Source: Lotus japonicus
Taxonomy: Eukaryota; Streptophyta; Magnoliopsida; Fabales; Fabaceae
Assembly (NCBI RefSeq): GCF_012489685.1
Contig: NC_080041.1
Span: 96,843,090-96,907,089 of the forward strand
Length of the DNA stretch: 64,000 bases
Direction of reading: 5' to 3'
A program made the translations under genes and the position numbers. Shown here piece after piece: positions 11,636-26,100 of this stretch. Under the pieces are notes generated by a model. It was not told the origin of the DNA, ran no database searches, and saw only the letters and a list, made by a program, of their open reading frames with translations. Position 1 is the stretch's first letter, and every line of letters starts with the position of its first letter.

Positions 11636-11865
11636 TTTTTATTTTTATTTTAATCCATGTCACCTCATTTAGCCCGTCAGCGTTCCTCTCCATCACTCGC
11701 CGGGGCTGGACCTGCTCCAAACGATTTATAAAAAAAGGACCTATTGCACAAATTTTTTCGGAGAGGGACGACGAGACAAAAACAATGATTAATTTGAGTA
11801 TTAATCCTAAAAGCAATTTGAGTAAATTAACCCTAAACAAACACATCAAAATTACTACATCAATC
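11636..11865 (+). mobile_element. orphan MULE terminal inverted repeat relic
   Basis: The series TAATCCATGTCACCTCATTT, CACTCGCCGGGGCTGGACC, GCTCCAAACGATTT and GGAGAGGGACGACGAGACAA parallels, in the same order, the right terminal inverted repeat of the Pack-MULE ending at 31015. Only one end is seen, so this is a decayed or partial copy. The 86-residue minus-strand ORF across it is not a gene. Confidence 0.6.
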
Positions 11866-14136
11866 AAAACTCAAAAGTAGTTTGTTAATGCGGTGGATGA
11901 TTGGATGAAGAAAACCTCAATTTCTTAATGTATTTTTAAATTCATCATTTTTAATTTTTATATATTGTATTGTATATATTTGATTCGATTAATTGAAATA
12001 TCTCTTATGCATTATAAAACTTTCACTTTTAACTGGGAAAATCATCATGATTTAATAAAGGGTATTTTTCGGGGTTTAAGGAAATAAGGGGATGACATAG
12101 AAATAAACAAGGATGGTTATTAGAAACATAGAGATTCAAAAGGCGTCAAACCAAATATGTCATCTTACCTTGTTAATAAGCTCCCATGTTTCCTTGTGGC
12201 ATTGGGTTCTCTTAAAATCTTGTTTCCTTGTTTAATAGGCTCCCCTGCCTGCTCAAACTCAAATTATCAAGGGACATGCCCATGTTTTATAGGAGAGTCG
12301 TAAAAGAAGGATGAGTCATTCTATAGGTTATTCGATTCTTCTAAGTGTATGTTTGTTAACAGACTTTAAGGATCTTCTTCTATGAAGGATAAAAATATTT
12401 CATGCATGTTGTCTTTCTTCTAAGTGTATGTTTGTTAACAAACTTTAAGGATCTTCTTCTATAAAGAATACAAATATCCCATGCATGTTTTCTTAAGAAA
12501 ATAGTTCAACCAGATGTGTATAAAGAGCCTCGAAACAATTAAGATTGGAGTTGATCCAAGGTGAGTAAAGCTTCTCGTCTACCCAAACTTGCCAGCTTAT
12601 ATATTTAGGTTAAATTGAGACATTTTATTTGAACCTATTAATCACATAAACGCTTACATAAGTGTTTGGATGGAACTTATGAAAAAAACTTCAACCTTTA
12701 TCATATTTTGATTTTGAGCTTAATTCAATAAAATCTTCAAATTAGTTTATAAATAAGAATTAATGTGAGAATCGTTTATTGTTATACGATTTTAATTAAG
12801 TTGTTTATCTTAAGATAAGTAAAGACTAAGGATACATTTGGGTAAACAACTTAATTAAGCATGTATGATAATAAACCAAAATTCAAATGATATGCAAAAA
12901 TATAAAAATTAAATATTCATTCATTTTACGACTTCAACTCATCATGATGAGAAGGTTAGGAAAAGTAAACTTCATATGTCAAAGGAGTACATCCAAACTT
13001 AGAGACCAAAAGTGTAGCAAAAAATATACAATGAAAATATTCTTGTCATGCTAAAATATAGTTAAGTGTATAACTAGTAAATAAAATAATTTTTTTATGT
13101 GGGAGGAAGAGAGATATAGGAAGAAAGGAGAGAAAATGTAAAAATGTGATAGATAATTTAATTGATAAATAGAAGAGAAATAGATAGAAAATAAAGATGA
13201 AAAAAGAGTCTATGTCAATATGCCCACCAGTTAAGTGCATAAAAAATAAACATAGAATTACAACTCTTTCATGTAAATATAGAAAAAAGTAGAGAATTTC
13301 AATAAGTATAAAATAAAAAAGAACCTCGTAATTGCCTCCAAAAATTAGACATGTTGGACCAATATTCTGGCTAACAGTAAAACATTGTTTTGGAAAATTT
13401 GTATATTATTAGAGATTTAGCCTCAAGTATATGTGTCCATCGCAATATTATAATTTCGTTGCATTTCAAAAAACAAATTCAGTATGACTACACTATCAAA
13501 TCAAAGTGTTCAGAAAAACACTAATTTCGAAGAGAACCCAAAAAAAAAACACTTATTGGCCGTCAAAGCTGCTAAAAAATGATTAATTCCATACACCGGC
13601 AGCAAAAACAAAATATAATGATTTTCATTAATTACATGAATCAATAATAAATACAACATTGTACCCAAAAAAAAATTACAACATTAGGCAACTTCATATA
13701 ATTTAGGGTAATCAAAATTTGACTAGCCCTTTGTTTGACAGAACATATTCTCACCTTCTTACCCCTACCCAAAACATGCTCTTCATCTATTTTCCCCCCT
13801 CTATCAATATACATACATTCTAGGTCAGTAATGACTAGATATCACAAAAAGTACATGCTAAACCCCAGCTCGTCACATAAATATAGCAAGATATGCTACA
13901 AAGGATTTAGCTCATTTAAAGTGAAAGAATCACTTTAAAAGATAAAGTAACTCATCACATTTGTCGATTGAGAAATTAATTCTTGAGATTCAAAGAACAT
14001 CATAATTTGCAAATACGTGTGCAAATATATGATGACAATCTCACCCGTTGACTTCTCATTCAACGATTGTAATTACTTAATTTACTCTCTAAAATGACCC
14101 TTAGGAGAACCAAAATATTCCAGGGTAGAATTGAAT
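11866..14136. other. intergenic, AT-rich, no gene seen
   Basis: No coding signal is seen. It includes the 3' flank of the kinesin gene (up to 14,136) and a short tandem duplication at 12,338-12,493. A small minus-strand ORF at 13,046-13,240 is compositional. Confidence 0.6.
12338..12493 (+). repeat. two-copy tandem repeat, about 78 bp
   Basis: TTCTAAGTGTATGTTTGTTA ... CATGCATGTTGTC occurs at about 12,338 and again at about 12,416, with a few differences (AACAGACT/AACAAACT, GAAGGATA/AAAGAATA). Confidence 0.8.
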
Positions 14137-17100
14137 TCAATATTCTACACGCAGCCGCCGGAGTTCTGCTTTGAATGGAGGGATAGAACTGAGAGTCCGA
14201 CGCGCAAGACTCCGTATGTCCTCTCGTGAACAATCCCGTGAAATCCTGACAAGCTCCCAGAGGGCACCTCCACTAATCATGTCTTTCGCATTCACTTCTG
14301 CAATATTTATACCTCAGTTGTTTGAAATTTTTCAATAATGTATTTCGAAAAACTGAAAAACAATCATGAGAAGTCACGTTACCATGCTGGGCCAAGTGGC
14401 ACAGTGCAAGCTCAATGTGACGCCTGATTGGTGCAGCTTCATTGTTAGCATTTTGTACTATCCACGGAAGTGCACCATCTTCTATCAAAATAGATCTGCC
14501 ACTTTTTATCCCTGAGTGCAAAATGTAATTATAAGGCGTCAAACTAAACCTCTTTATCTCTTTAGCTACTCTCTGACACTATAAATATTTTCAATGGCTT
14601 CACAAGGAGTGAGTGAACAATTTGGCTGCAATGGCTTGCAGAATTTAGGAACACGGAATTCAAGTTAATGTAAATCAATGCAGGACTGACATTTTGGTGA
14701 CAGTAGCCGAGGAACAACTTTGTCCATTTTCTACCTAATTTAACATCTACACTTTCAACATTTTTACTGATGAGAAACAAATATTAAGGAGGAAGTGAAG
14801 TAGACCTTGATTAGAAGCTCGAGACTCGCATTTTGCGAAGTTAGCAATTCCCCGTGCAACTTGGGAGAGAACATCTGGATGCCCACATCTTACAATTCCA
14901 AGTAAAGCCTTGATACCTCCCTGAGATCTTAGAGTCATCAATATTTTATCTGGACAAAGAACAAGACAACATTATAAATAAATGACAAAAGGTATCCATT
15001 AATGGAAACATGAAAATAATGATTTCAAATGTAAAATCTACAAGTAAAAGCACCATCATCGAATACAACTTAAATGTTGACAGATACACTGAATGAACAA
15101 AATTGGCACGAAGCTAGCACAAAGGTTTAATATAACATGATGACTCACCTAACACATTTCATAAAGAAAGTCGAAATAATACTCTTTTATCTCTAAAATA
15201 GAAAAGTCAAAGAAACGCTTCAGCTTTGCATATGGTATTACTTTGCAAAATTATGCAAAATAAATCCCATTGAACAGGCAAATTACGTTGAAGCAGTATC
15301 AGAATAAGAAACAAGAAAGGATACCAACAAGGACAGTGTATATCATTCAGGGTCACTGGCCAATCATGGCATCAAAATTAGACTAATTATTAGTACATCA
15401 CCAACTTGATGTGTCTTCCCAGTTGTTTTAGTAGGCAATAAATTTAACTCAGACATTTAGTGGCATGAATGACTAGAAAACAATGAAAATACCATTTCCA
15501 CATAGGTTAGCAATTGCCCCAGCAACCATTCGAAGAGTTTGTGGATCTTCAGCATCAGATGCAGTCATTGATAACAGAGTAATTCCTCCTTCAGCCATTA
15601 TGAGTTCTTGATTTGCTTCTGAATTGCCACAAAAGAAGGCAAGACAATATCAATACTAATTATGCACAACCACAAACAAATTGTACTGTTACCGAAGTCT
15701 GAAGCTAGATCATCATGTTATCTAATTTTTTTGGGTGTGTGCGTGGTGTGGGGTGGGGGGGGGGGGGTACTATCTACATCACCATTCATAGCAAGATTGG
15801 CAATTGCCCCAGCAGCTACTCTCCGAACAGTTTCATCCTCGTATCTTCGAAGAAGCATCAGCAAGGAAGTAAGACCGCCAGATTCAACAATTCTCTTCTG
15901 ATTAGCCTCTGCATATACATTGAGTGTGTTTGGATAAGTGTTTCTAGGAACTAATGCCTTTGTACAGAGAATTTTTAATGACTTACAGTAAAATAACTTG
16001 TTTGGATATCTAATGAAAGAATTTGAGAATACTATGTATTTTGATAGGGACTTTTTTTAACTCAACAAGGAATTTGAAATTCAACATATTAGACGGAATT
16101 GTGAAAATCCTCCATCTTTTCTTTCTCCCAAAAATCCAACCAACTACTGTGCCACTACTACATAGTCAGTATCCAAACAACATATTTTATAAATACCAGC
16201 AATTAAAATATGTCAAATTCAAGTCTTGAAAATTTTAAAATCATTCATTCAAACATAGGGTGAGATAAATTACAAATACATGAGCATAGACTATGAAAGA
16301 CTGAGCATTTGAGGCCCCCAGAAAACACCCCAACAACTGAACTTCAAAAAGATTGGGAATTTGGGCCACCAACGCTTCAAATTCCCGCACATAAGCGTCA
16401 ACGGTACCTCTTTGTCTGAGAGTTTTCAGTCTGTCGGAAACATTACTATTGCTACCGTCACCAAAACGTTGAGCAAAAGTGGGATCAATGAATTCCGAGT
16501 AAGATCGAGAGTATGGCAACAGAGAAAATGAAACCAATGAGTGGCTTCCCCTTTCATGCTAAGGAATGCCAATTGCATCTTCTCTCCCTCCGGCACATGG
16601 TGTACCTCAAAGATTTCCTCCGCCCGAGCGATCCAAGACACCGGATCCACCCCTTCAAACACTGGAAGCTCGACCTCCAAATCCTGAAAAGCTTCCTCCA
16701 TGACGGCCAAAACCAGAACAAAATGAAAGAAACGAAGATGTGTCGTTGTGGGCGCACAGATCTGGATGCCCATAGAAAATAGAGCCCGAACAGTAGGGTG
16801 TGAAACTGAGACAGAAGAGGGCGCAAAACAGAAGAGCAAGCCACACAAGCATGGTGCACTACGGGTCACACAAGAAAGGTGTGCGAATCAGAGGAGCAGG
16901 TCAACATGTATGGGGCGAAATCAGAGCAAAAAGAAGGGAAAAATCAACCCCAGATGGGCCCAGAAGCGGGCAGCCAAATCCAGGTGCAAACCTAAAAAAA
17001 TCACACAGAAAAACATGCAAATCTGGTCAAGAAAACAGCGGCGGCGGCTGTCTGACTCGGCGGCAGCCTGGACATCGTCAGAGGTGGGCGAGAGCGGCAG

Positions 17101-20100
17101 TGGCGGTGGTGCAGGTCCGGCAGCAGTACGACTGGGGAAGTGGGTGATGCGGTGTGGTAGATGCAGAGGATAGGAGGCCAGGTTGGATCAAATTGTTTAG
17201 GGTTTGGAAATTAACTCAGACAGTCAAACAGGGGCAAGGGAGGAATTAGGATAAAAAAAGTAATTTTTTGGTATTTTTATTATATGTACTGGAAAATAAA
17301 AGACACAAGAAGGAAATCCTTCTTTTACAGGGGACTCTTACAAAGGTAAAAACCTTCCACTAAACTCCATAATCAAAACTTACCCTAACCTAATGAGGGG
17401 GCACTTATTTATAATAGACTAATCCTAGACTTATCCCCTAAGAAATAAAGATAGATTTCCAAAACAAAAGATAATTCCTAAAATAAAATATAAACTCCTA
17501 AAAGAAAAGATTTTCTTTATCTAAAGATAGACATAAACTAAACCAAATCCTAACATAATGCATCAAGTATAAAATTCATTAGTATCACTACCATAAAAGC
17601 TTGAATTTTATTGAAGATTTTGCTGGCCAAACATCAGCAAACAGTTAGTAGAAATAGATGATCCAAAAACCGATGCTTAAGAAGACTTTAGAATCTACCT
17701 TCAGCTGCAAGGTTGGCTACCACTTTCACAGCATGAATTCGTACATTGGCATCGTCCGACTCCAGCAATGATAAAATCTTTTGCAATCCAACTGTAAAAA
17801 TAATGCAAGTCATATACACACAGATGTTGTAATGTTTCAATTATAACTAAAAACAACTTGTACCTTGCTCAAAGAGTGTAGCAACAGATGACTTCTGACC
17901 ATTCCCAGTGTCTTTGAATTGGGAATGCCTAACCTGTGTCATGGAGGAATCCATGGCGGAAAATGTGCTCCCAGAGCTTCCACTTTCCAAACACCTTCTC
18001 ATCTGTTGTCATAACATTAAACCATACTGTATCAAAGTGATGCTGAAAAGAACATAAGGTAGCTTGCAGCTAGAGGCTAAGGAGAGACCAAACAACCTTG
18101 GTCCCATAATCACTACAAATTTCAACGTGCTAGCCAATCTTCTTTTTAATGGAACTTTTTGAAGAGCTTTAGAATAAAAATGTGTCAAGATAGACTCAGA
18201 AACTAGCTTCTGGTGCTGCTTCATTTAGTGTTCAAGTTGTTTTGAAATTCAAAAGTCCTAATAACAGTTGGACTGTCATGCAAATCTTTAGTGTATTTTG
18301 TTGGAAAGGCTATTAACTTAATGCATGTCTTTCAGCACTCACATTAGTTCAGAGTAGGATTATGATTATGACCTCTATTTGGTGCCTTGCTCATGTTTGT
18401 TTAAAGAAGTTTCTAACTTTCTATAACTGACACACAGAGATATTGACGAGCTTTATGCATTTTATCAAATACATAACTGCAAAGCAAATCAATAGAATTC
18501 AAGCAAAACTTAATATTATTCACGTTCATGCTGCAGGCTCAGTCAGCACCCAACATAAAACAAATACCTGGTCAGCTTCAAAGGTCAATTGCAATAATTG
18601 ACTTCTTAATATTATAATTTCATCTTCAAGTTTCTTTTTCTGATTTACTTCATCCTCCAGCATGTTGTGAAGCTTTATAGTCTCCAAATCCCCTCCTGCC
18701 TAGTACACCAAAAAGATTCTAATATACCCGAAATCCATGATTGAAAAATAAAGAATTCAGAGAGGTTAGCCATTTAACTGGAACTCACGTCTGCTTGTGT
18801 ATATATCCCCAGCTGATTTTTTAGACGTTTTACCTCTTCTTCAGCCTCCTTTCTCCGCTTGCTTTCAGTTTCAAGCAGCATTTTGACCTCGGCAAGTTCA
18901 TTTGGAGAAGGTTGTGCAGGCCCCTGTGCCAAAAAGACGTAAACAGATAAATATAAAAGTACCAAAGAATAAAATAAGAGAGGGAAAGAAAAGGTAAATG
19001 GAACACTACAACTCTGCAAGGCACTGAATATACTAATTTGACAAGCCAATTGGCAAAACATAAACCTTCACAACGGAACCAGTGAAGATTGGTGATTATA
19101 CAATTTAATTTAGTACAGGCCATGGCAGTTTAAGTGAAGATAACGTTACTGAGAAATTACGAAAATAGGAGATTGAAAGACAAAAACAAGGAAATATATA
19201 TAAGCCAAATAAAACAACACAAACTCATTGTCATCTTTTAGAGAATTCTTCAATTTTCTAAAAACAACAAAGTAGATAACTAGATATACTACTGAAAGTC
19301 TGGAACAAAAGTAAGCTCTAATATATTAGCATTAGGAGTAACTTTTCAAAAAAAAAATATTAGCATTAGGAGTAGAAATGGTTCAGGTCAAGCCTGACCT
19401 ATTCCCCCAACCATAAGTCTAGCTCCAGCCTAATTATTTGACATAGGCCTTCTTTTAGGGTCTAAGCCTTTAAAATGCCCACAAATGAAAAAATTCAATA
19501 AATTACCAAGAAAATCCAATAAGACAATAATTTAATATTTAAACATGCTTAAGTAGGTGGACTATTATGCTGAAAATGCTTTTTGGATGGCAAAGTCTAG
19601 CCCTTTTAGCTAAAAATTTAAAAATGTCTCCATAGGGCCAAGACCATGGCGAATCATATTCAAGCTAGGCCCTGAACGACCTCCCTAACAGGCTAACCTA
19701 TCAACTCCTAATAAGCACGATCTATTTATAGCTAAACTAGCCTAAAGGGATATGAAGTTAGAGTGTCAATATGATTTAGTATAGAAACATATTAACTCCA
19801 AGGCCTATTTACAGCCTGACTCAATCATTTTTTAATAAAAGAATTTAATAAGGTGAAGAGAAAGAATTGCAAAGAGAAGGGAGGATAACAATCCTCCATG
19901 ATAAAATAACAAACAGAAAAGCACTAAAAGAGAGAGAAGATGGAACAGAGCCACCCAATTCCAAACATATGCTAGAAAAACTCCATTAGAACGCCAATAT
20001 GAATTAAACCAAAGAGAAACTAAACACCTATCTTAAGTGTTGTTCCATAGAAACCTCCTTGAAAATACATGACATACGTTCCAACCAATTACACCAAAGA

Positions 20101-23100
20101 GTAGCATGGTTCACACATCACATCAACTAGGAATTTAGGTTCTTGACTCTCACTAAAACTATGAAAGAAAATAATCAAGAATTGGCCCATGAACCTACGA
20201 TACACCTAACATTCTAAAAAAAATATAAATTAGGAAACAGTAACAGATGATAATATCTCAAACAAAACCTCATCAATAAATAAAAAGGAATGGCAAATTA
20301 ATCCATCTCAAAGATTTGTAGAGTAGTAATACTGTTTAAAAAGGAATACCTCTCCACTATCAGCCACAAAACTATTTCGGTCATTTCTTCCTTGATTCAA
20401 CACCAACTTCTGCTCCAGCTCCTTTACCAATTCCATATACTCCATCTGGCATTTCAATCTCTCTTTCTACAGGGTACAAACATACAACTCCATGTGAGAA
20501 ATTGGGAAAATATTAGATGTTTAAAAAAAAAAAAAAAACTTAAGTTAGCATCTTTCGTAATGCAGGCTTTCAAAAGAATATAACATAAAGGTTTTGCACC
20601 ATGCCTAATCTCTGCTTCAGAATACAATGCAGAGAACTAGGGATAGCAAAAAATGGGCATCTAAAAGAGCATTTATAGATAATTATGAGAATTAAATAAA
20701 CATAATGTAGCATTTTTGGACTTAATAGTTGGAAGGGCATATTCCCAGAGCACTATACAGCATTAAAAAAAATTAATACATGTTATATCCTAGAATATTA
20801 TTCAGTCTAGTTCTATGAGACACAAATGCCTAAAACTTAAAATACTCAAGCCACAGAGAAACCCATTATTTTAGATAAATCATTTCTTATCCTCGTAAAG
20901 CACAGGCTTAGGAATTTCTTTTGAAAACAACACCCAACAGAAACCATCCTTCCTCAACAAGACCTGGACTCTGCTCAGCTAAGCCATACCTCAAAATTAC
21001 TATGTTGCATGTAAGTTTTGTTCACAGCACTGAGAGGCTGGAACAACACCATGTTAGAAGTGTATTGCTTAGTTAGTTAGAACCAGCCCAACTATAGTTA
21101 AATGTTTGTTAGAGTTGGGTACTCGGTTTAACTATAGTTAGATTAGCTTCTGTTAGAAGATTGAGTAAGTATACTCAATCCATAAATATTATTAAAATTT
21201 GAGAGACCTAATTTGAGAGATCATGCATCACATACTTTAGCAACAACTAAAAGACTCATCTGTACATTATTATGCATAGTGCTTACAAAATATTTCAAAC
21301 CTAGAAGACTTAATAGCAACAACTAAAGCAAAGCCTTTTTCCACTGGGTGGGTTCAGCTACATGGATTAGTGACACCATAGAACACTGTGAAAAACAGAA
21401 GACTTAAATGCAGTCAGGATAGTTCTACTTTCATATAGATGATAAGACAAACCTCTAAACCATCTGCAAAGTTTCTTTCAACCTCAGCAATACGACATTG
21501 TGCCTCCAAATTTATTTTTTCAACTTCATCCTCAAAAGCTTTCTGCTGCCTTTCATTTTCTGCAATAAGCTTATCTAATTGTACTTCAAGCTTTCGAGAC
21601 AAGCTTTTATAATCAAACTCCTCCTTTATTTTGAGCATATTCTCAACTTTCATAGCCTGAGACAAAAAAACACACATTAACTTATCTTTCACTCACAACC
21701 AACCATACCAATTGTTAACAAAACTTTTCATTTGAATTAATAGTCATAAGGGGGAGGGAGAGGAGGAGGAGATGCTTAAAAAGATAAAATGTCAGTAACA
21801 AGTCAATCAAAACCTGTGATGAGTTAATTATGAATGCACATTTTAGAAATGATTTTACAAGAAACTTTCTCCTTTTTTAAAAGCTATCTCAAAAAGCTGT
21901 CAAAAATAAGTCAGTATTTTTCTAAAAAGCTGAAATAAACAATCACGAATGAAGATAGAATGAGCAAATTTAGAGACCACCACACCACCAGCAAGGTTAT
22001 ATTAATGCTGTGACACAAGGAGGCAGGTACAGAATCTCTAAAATCATCAAACAAATGCACTAAATAACAACCTGTGACACGATATCTCTAAGAAAGGATT
22101 TTCAAAATACTTTTCAAAACTGATATCAAATTACATTAAAACAAATACACAGTGAAACAGGCATGAAGGGATATAAATTCAAAAATGACATTTAAGCATA
22201 TTGGAAAGATAGGAACTGTATATTAAAAAACAGATACTCAGTTATGAAACCTGACCCTTTGACCAAACAATATGGTACTAGAAGTCTCTCCTCGATGACG
22301 TGGGGATGGGCCAATGGTCACAATCAATGAAGTCCTAGCAGTACCTGCAAATTATTGGAAAACATCAAGCAGGGAATAATACAACCAAAACCACTGAAGC
22401 CTTCAACAGATAGGAATAAAGTTTAAGAATAACGGCATGTGTTGCAAAGACTGAGAAAGATACAGTAAATATGTCAGCCAAGGATTTAAGAAACCAGTTA
22501 ACTTCACCAATCACCATAAATGACATCTAACCAAAATACTGGATCACTTCATTAAAGAACTGAAAGCTACTAATAAAAAACAGATTAAGGAAACTTACCG
22601 CCAAAAGAATCTCGGAGCATCCGTGTAAGCTTTGAATCACGAAATGGAACATGAGCACTGTTCTCTGCTAGAGAATTGATGCATTTTCCCAGTGAACTAA
22701 GTGAAAGGTTGATAGATTTAGCTTCCTCTAGCATGTGCCCCTCGCTTCCTGGAAAGGAAAAAGAAAAGAAGCAAAGTTTCAGCACATACCAACTTAAACA
22801 GAAGCTCGTAGCCACTTAAAGTTAAGACTGTTGAAAACTCAGAACTCTGTAAATCTAATTCTCATTCATTTCAAGATAGTGCACAATGAACCATAGTACA
22901 GTATTTATAGAAGGAGATGAAGCTTGATGAACAAGCTAACAGTTCTAACAAACTCTAACAACTAACTCTAAATTCTGTTATGCCAGCTAGGCTTGACAGC
23001 TAAGCAAGCATAACTAACACACTAACTCAGCTACAAACAGTAGCTTTACTTAACACGAGTAGTATACTCTAATAAAGACAAGGACCAGCACTGAATAGAC

Positions 23101-26100
23101 TTACAAATTTTGAAAAGGCAAGATACAAGATATATTAAAGGGTGGTTGATTTGAATTCAGTTTTCATTTCAATTAATATTTTCTGTCTTTAATTTTTAAT
23201 ATTAATTATAAAAATGCTAGATTGTTTTCATTTTTCCTTTTGTCAAGATTCTATGAAGAAATTGGTGAAAGCTACCATTCACAAAACCTGAAAACAAAAA
23301 ACAAATGAAGTAAAAATTGTTTACACCATTTCCTCAATAAAATCTTGAATACAGGAAATAAAGTGACAATGTTCATAATAATTAGTAAAACCAAATCACC
23401 TGACAATAAAAACAGAAAACAAACCAAAAACCTCATTAGATGTTTCCAAACACCATTTAGCACTTAGCAGTGTAAATCTCCAGAAAATAACAAATACAAA
23501 AAAATGCACAACAATTACCAAATACTTTTGGATGCGTATCACCCAGTGTAGGAGGCCCTTATTTATTATTACATTCAAGGAACTGTGTAAATTAACAATT
23601 ATTCATACAAAAGATAACTGATCCCATTGACAAAAGTACAAGTAACAAAATTAGGTTCATCAAACAATTATAATCAAAGCATTCAACTCCAAATAATAGT
23701 AATTTAACATTGTTAATTCTTCAATTACTCAAGCTTTTAAAATGTAAGAATAAAAAATGGCAAGCAAAGTTCTAGCGATAACCATATTCTCCTGCAACAG
23801 ATCATCAGAATACATCATAGTGCATGCATGCATACATAACCAATGCTTCTTCAGGAAGCCACTCATGCAAGAATAATCGATTCATGACGTGCTCTGAAAT
23901 TCAGTATATACCTGACTTATGGACACGCTCTGAACCTGCTAGGTCTACCACAACCAACTTGCTCTTCCGAACAAGTGGTTTTGAAGGTTTAATCAAGTGA
24001 GAGGTATCGCCATTTTGACTAGATACAATATCTTCATTTTCTATGACAGACCTTTTAATGTGAACCTGTATGATAGTATGGGAAAATATAACTTCATCAA
24101 GATGGGCTATTATTCTTAAGAAATGGCAATCAGTAGCTAACTGGATTTCTTGAATTGAGATAAATAAAAATATAAAAGGTAAACAAACATAGTTTCTTAT
24201 TTCACCATCAGAATAGCGTGACTACGAGAAGATTCAGTATTCAATTTTGTATTAGCAGCAATTCGATTAGCTTCTCCTACACTTAACAACTCCAAAAAAC
24301 TCTGTTGGTCCCTGATTTCTACAATAGTTGCCCCAGGCAAGGATACATCGCCAGTTCTTGGATCATCCACAATAGGAATGTTATCATTTGCTGGATTAAG
24401 CAAGTCCTGGAGAGTTTCCATGTAAAGCTGCACATTTATGTTATGTCAGACAAAATGAGTTAAAATTTTCACAAAATTAAAATGGCCAAGAAGTGTTCCG
24501 TAAAATAAAGAACTCTTTCATGATCAAATAAAATAGGGCATAAAAAGAACAGAAACTAGAAGATAAAAATCAATGGATATGATGCAAAATTCAGTAAAGC
24601 ACATAGTAATATGAATATAACCTGCAGATATGAGACAGTAATAGAATCAGTATCTGGAGACAAGTCAGCAAGAATATCCTCCATGGAACGCACCATAATC
24701 CCACGATCAGAGGTGTCTCCTTCCCCCAGTCGTCCAAGAGTAAAAGTTTTCCCCGTTCCAGTTTGACCATAAGCCATCACAGTCCCATTATAACCATCAA
24801 GAACACTCTAAGCAACCAGAAATCAATCACATGTTAAGCTACAGAGCATAAAAAAGAGATGACAATGTAGGGATGAATACTGTGTATCAAAATAGCACAG
24901 ATGTTTATCAAATCATAAATAACACCAACATAAAGTAGCAAATGGAAAGGGATAGCTCGTTAAAGGATGTTCATGAGATGTGCACCATTATAACAGACCT
25001 CCACAACTGGCTTAGCCACAACTTCATAGACACGTTTCTGTGATGCATATTCGGTAAGCACCTCATCAAACTCATAAGTGTCTGAATCCCAGTTATTCCT
25101 GCGAAGTTTCAGTCTTTTAAGCTGAAGGAGAGCAAAAACACAAAAGATTAAACATCAAACAAGTGTAATGCATGAAACAACCCAAGAAAATCAACGAAAA
25201 ACAGAAATTCCTGACAGTTATTAATCAAATAAAATGCACCTCAGGCTGTACTTCAACACAGTCAGCAAAATCAGCATCAGCCATCATTTCTTCAGCGTTT
25301 CTTGGTCTCAATCTTACGGCCACTCGAACTCTTCCAAGCACTGAACAGTACACAAAAAAGATAAGATAGCAAGTTGAAGTAACTCCTCCATACCAGAAAG
25401 CACAATAAAAAAGAAAAAGAATCTAAGAGTCAGATTAGTTTCAACTTTCAAGAATTGGCTTTCATGCAAAATAAAAAAGACAAATTATAACGACATTCGC
25501 AGAAACTAAACCCTTGAACCCTAACGTATCTAGAATCTCTAGACATACTGGCTAATGACCATTGAGGAACCTTAAACCTTATAACTTCATCATGCGATGA
25601 ACTTCTCTGTGGCCTTTTCACCATCATTATTACCAAAATCTTTCCAACCTGTTAAAAATATAATGTGATAAGAACCTTGGGAGAACCACACCACAAAAGC
25701 TAGCTGTTGTAGTTGGAGAGCCCAAGGCCTTATAAACCCCACATTAGAATCCCATACTTCCAATGTGGGACTCAAGTCCCATACCTTGCAATGGGGTCCT
25801 AACATCCCACCACGCTCCGCAGCCCCGGCGCCCACGCGGGCTGGCTGTGCACTAGCCCCACGACTAGTCCCGGGCGAACACTGCAATGCCGGCGTCACCA
25901 CCCGCGCCGCTCGTTTGCAGCTCAGAGACATGGTGGAAGGCTATGATACCATTGATAAGAACCTTGGGAGAATCACACCACAAAAGCTAGCTGTTGTAGT
26001 TGGAGAGCCCAAGGCCTTATAAACCCCACATTAGAATCCCATACTTCCAATGTGGGACTCAAGTCCCATACCTTGCAATGGGGTCCTAACATAATGTAAA

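Noticed and set aside
25448..25640. Open frame with [15 protein letters not shown] as a possible kinesin exon 2
   Set aside because: Kinesin exon 1 ends in phase 1 and joins directly to 25340 to give [16 protein letters not shown] as in other ARKs; including this segment would break the frame.
25666..26091. Cassandra-type TRIM with 5S rRNA in its LTR
   Set aside because: The LTR lacks any 5S rRNA promoter or conserved 5S sequence.
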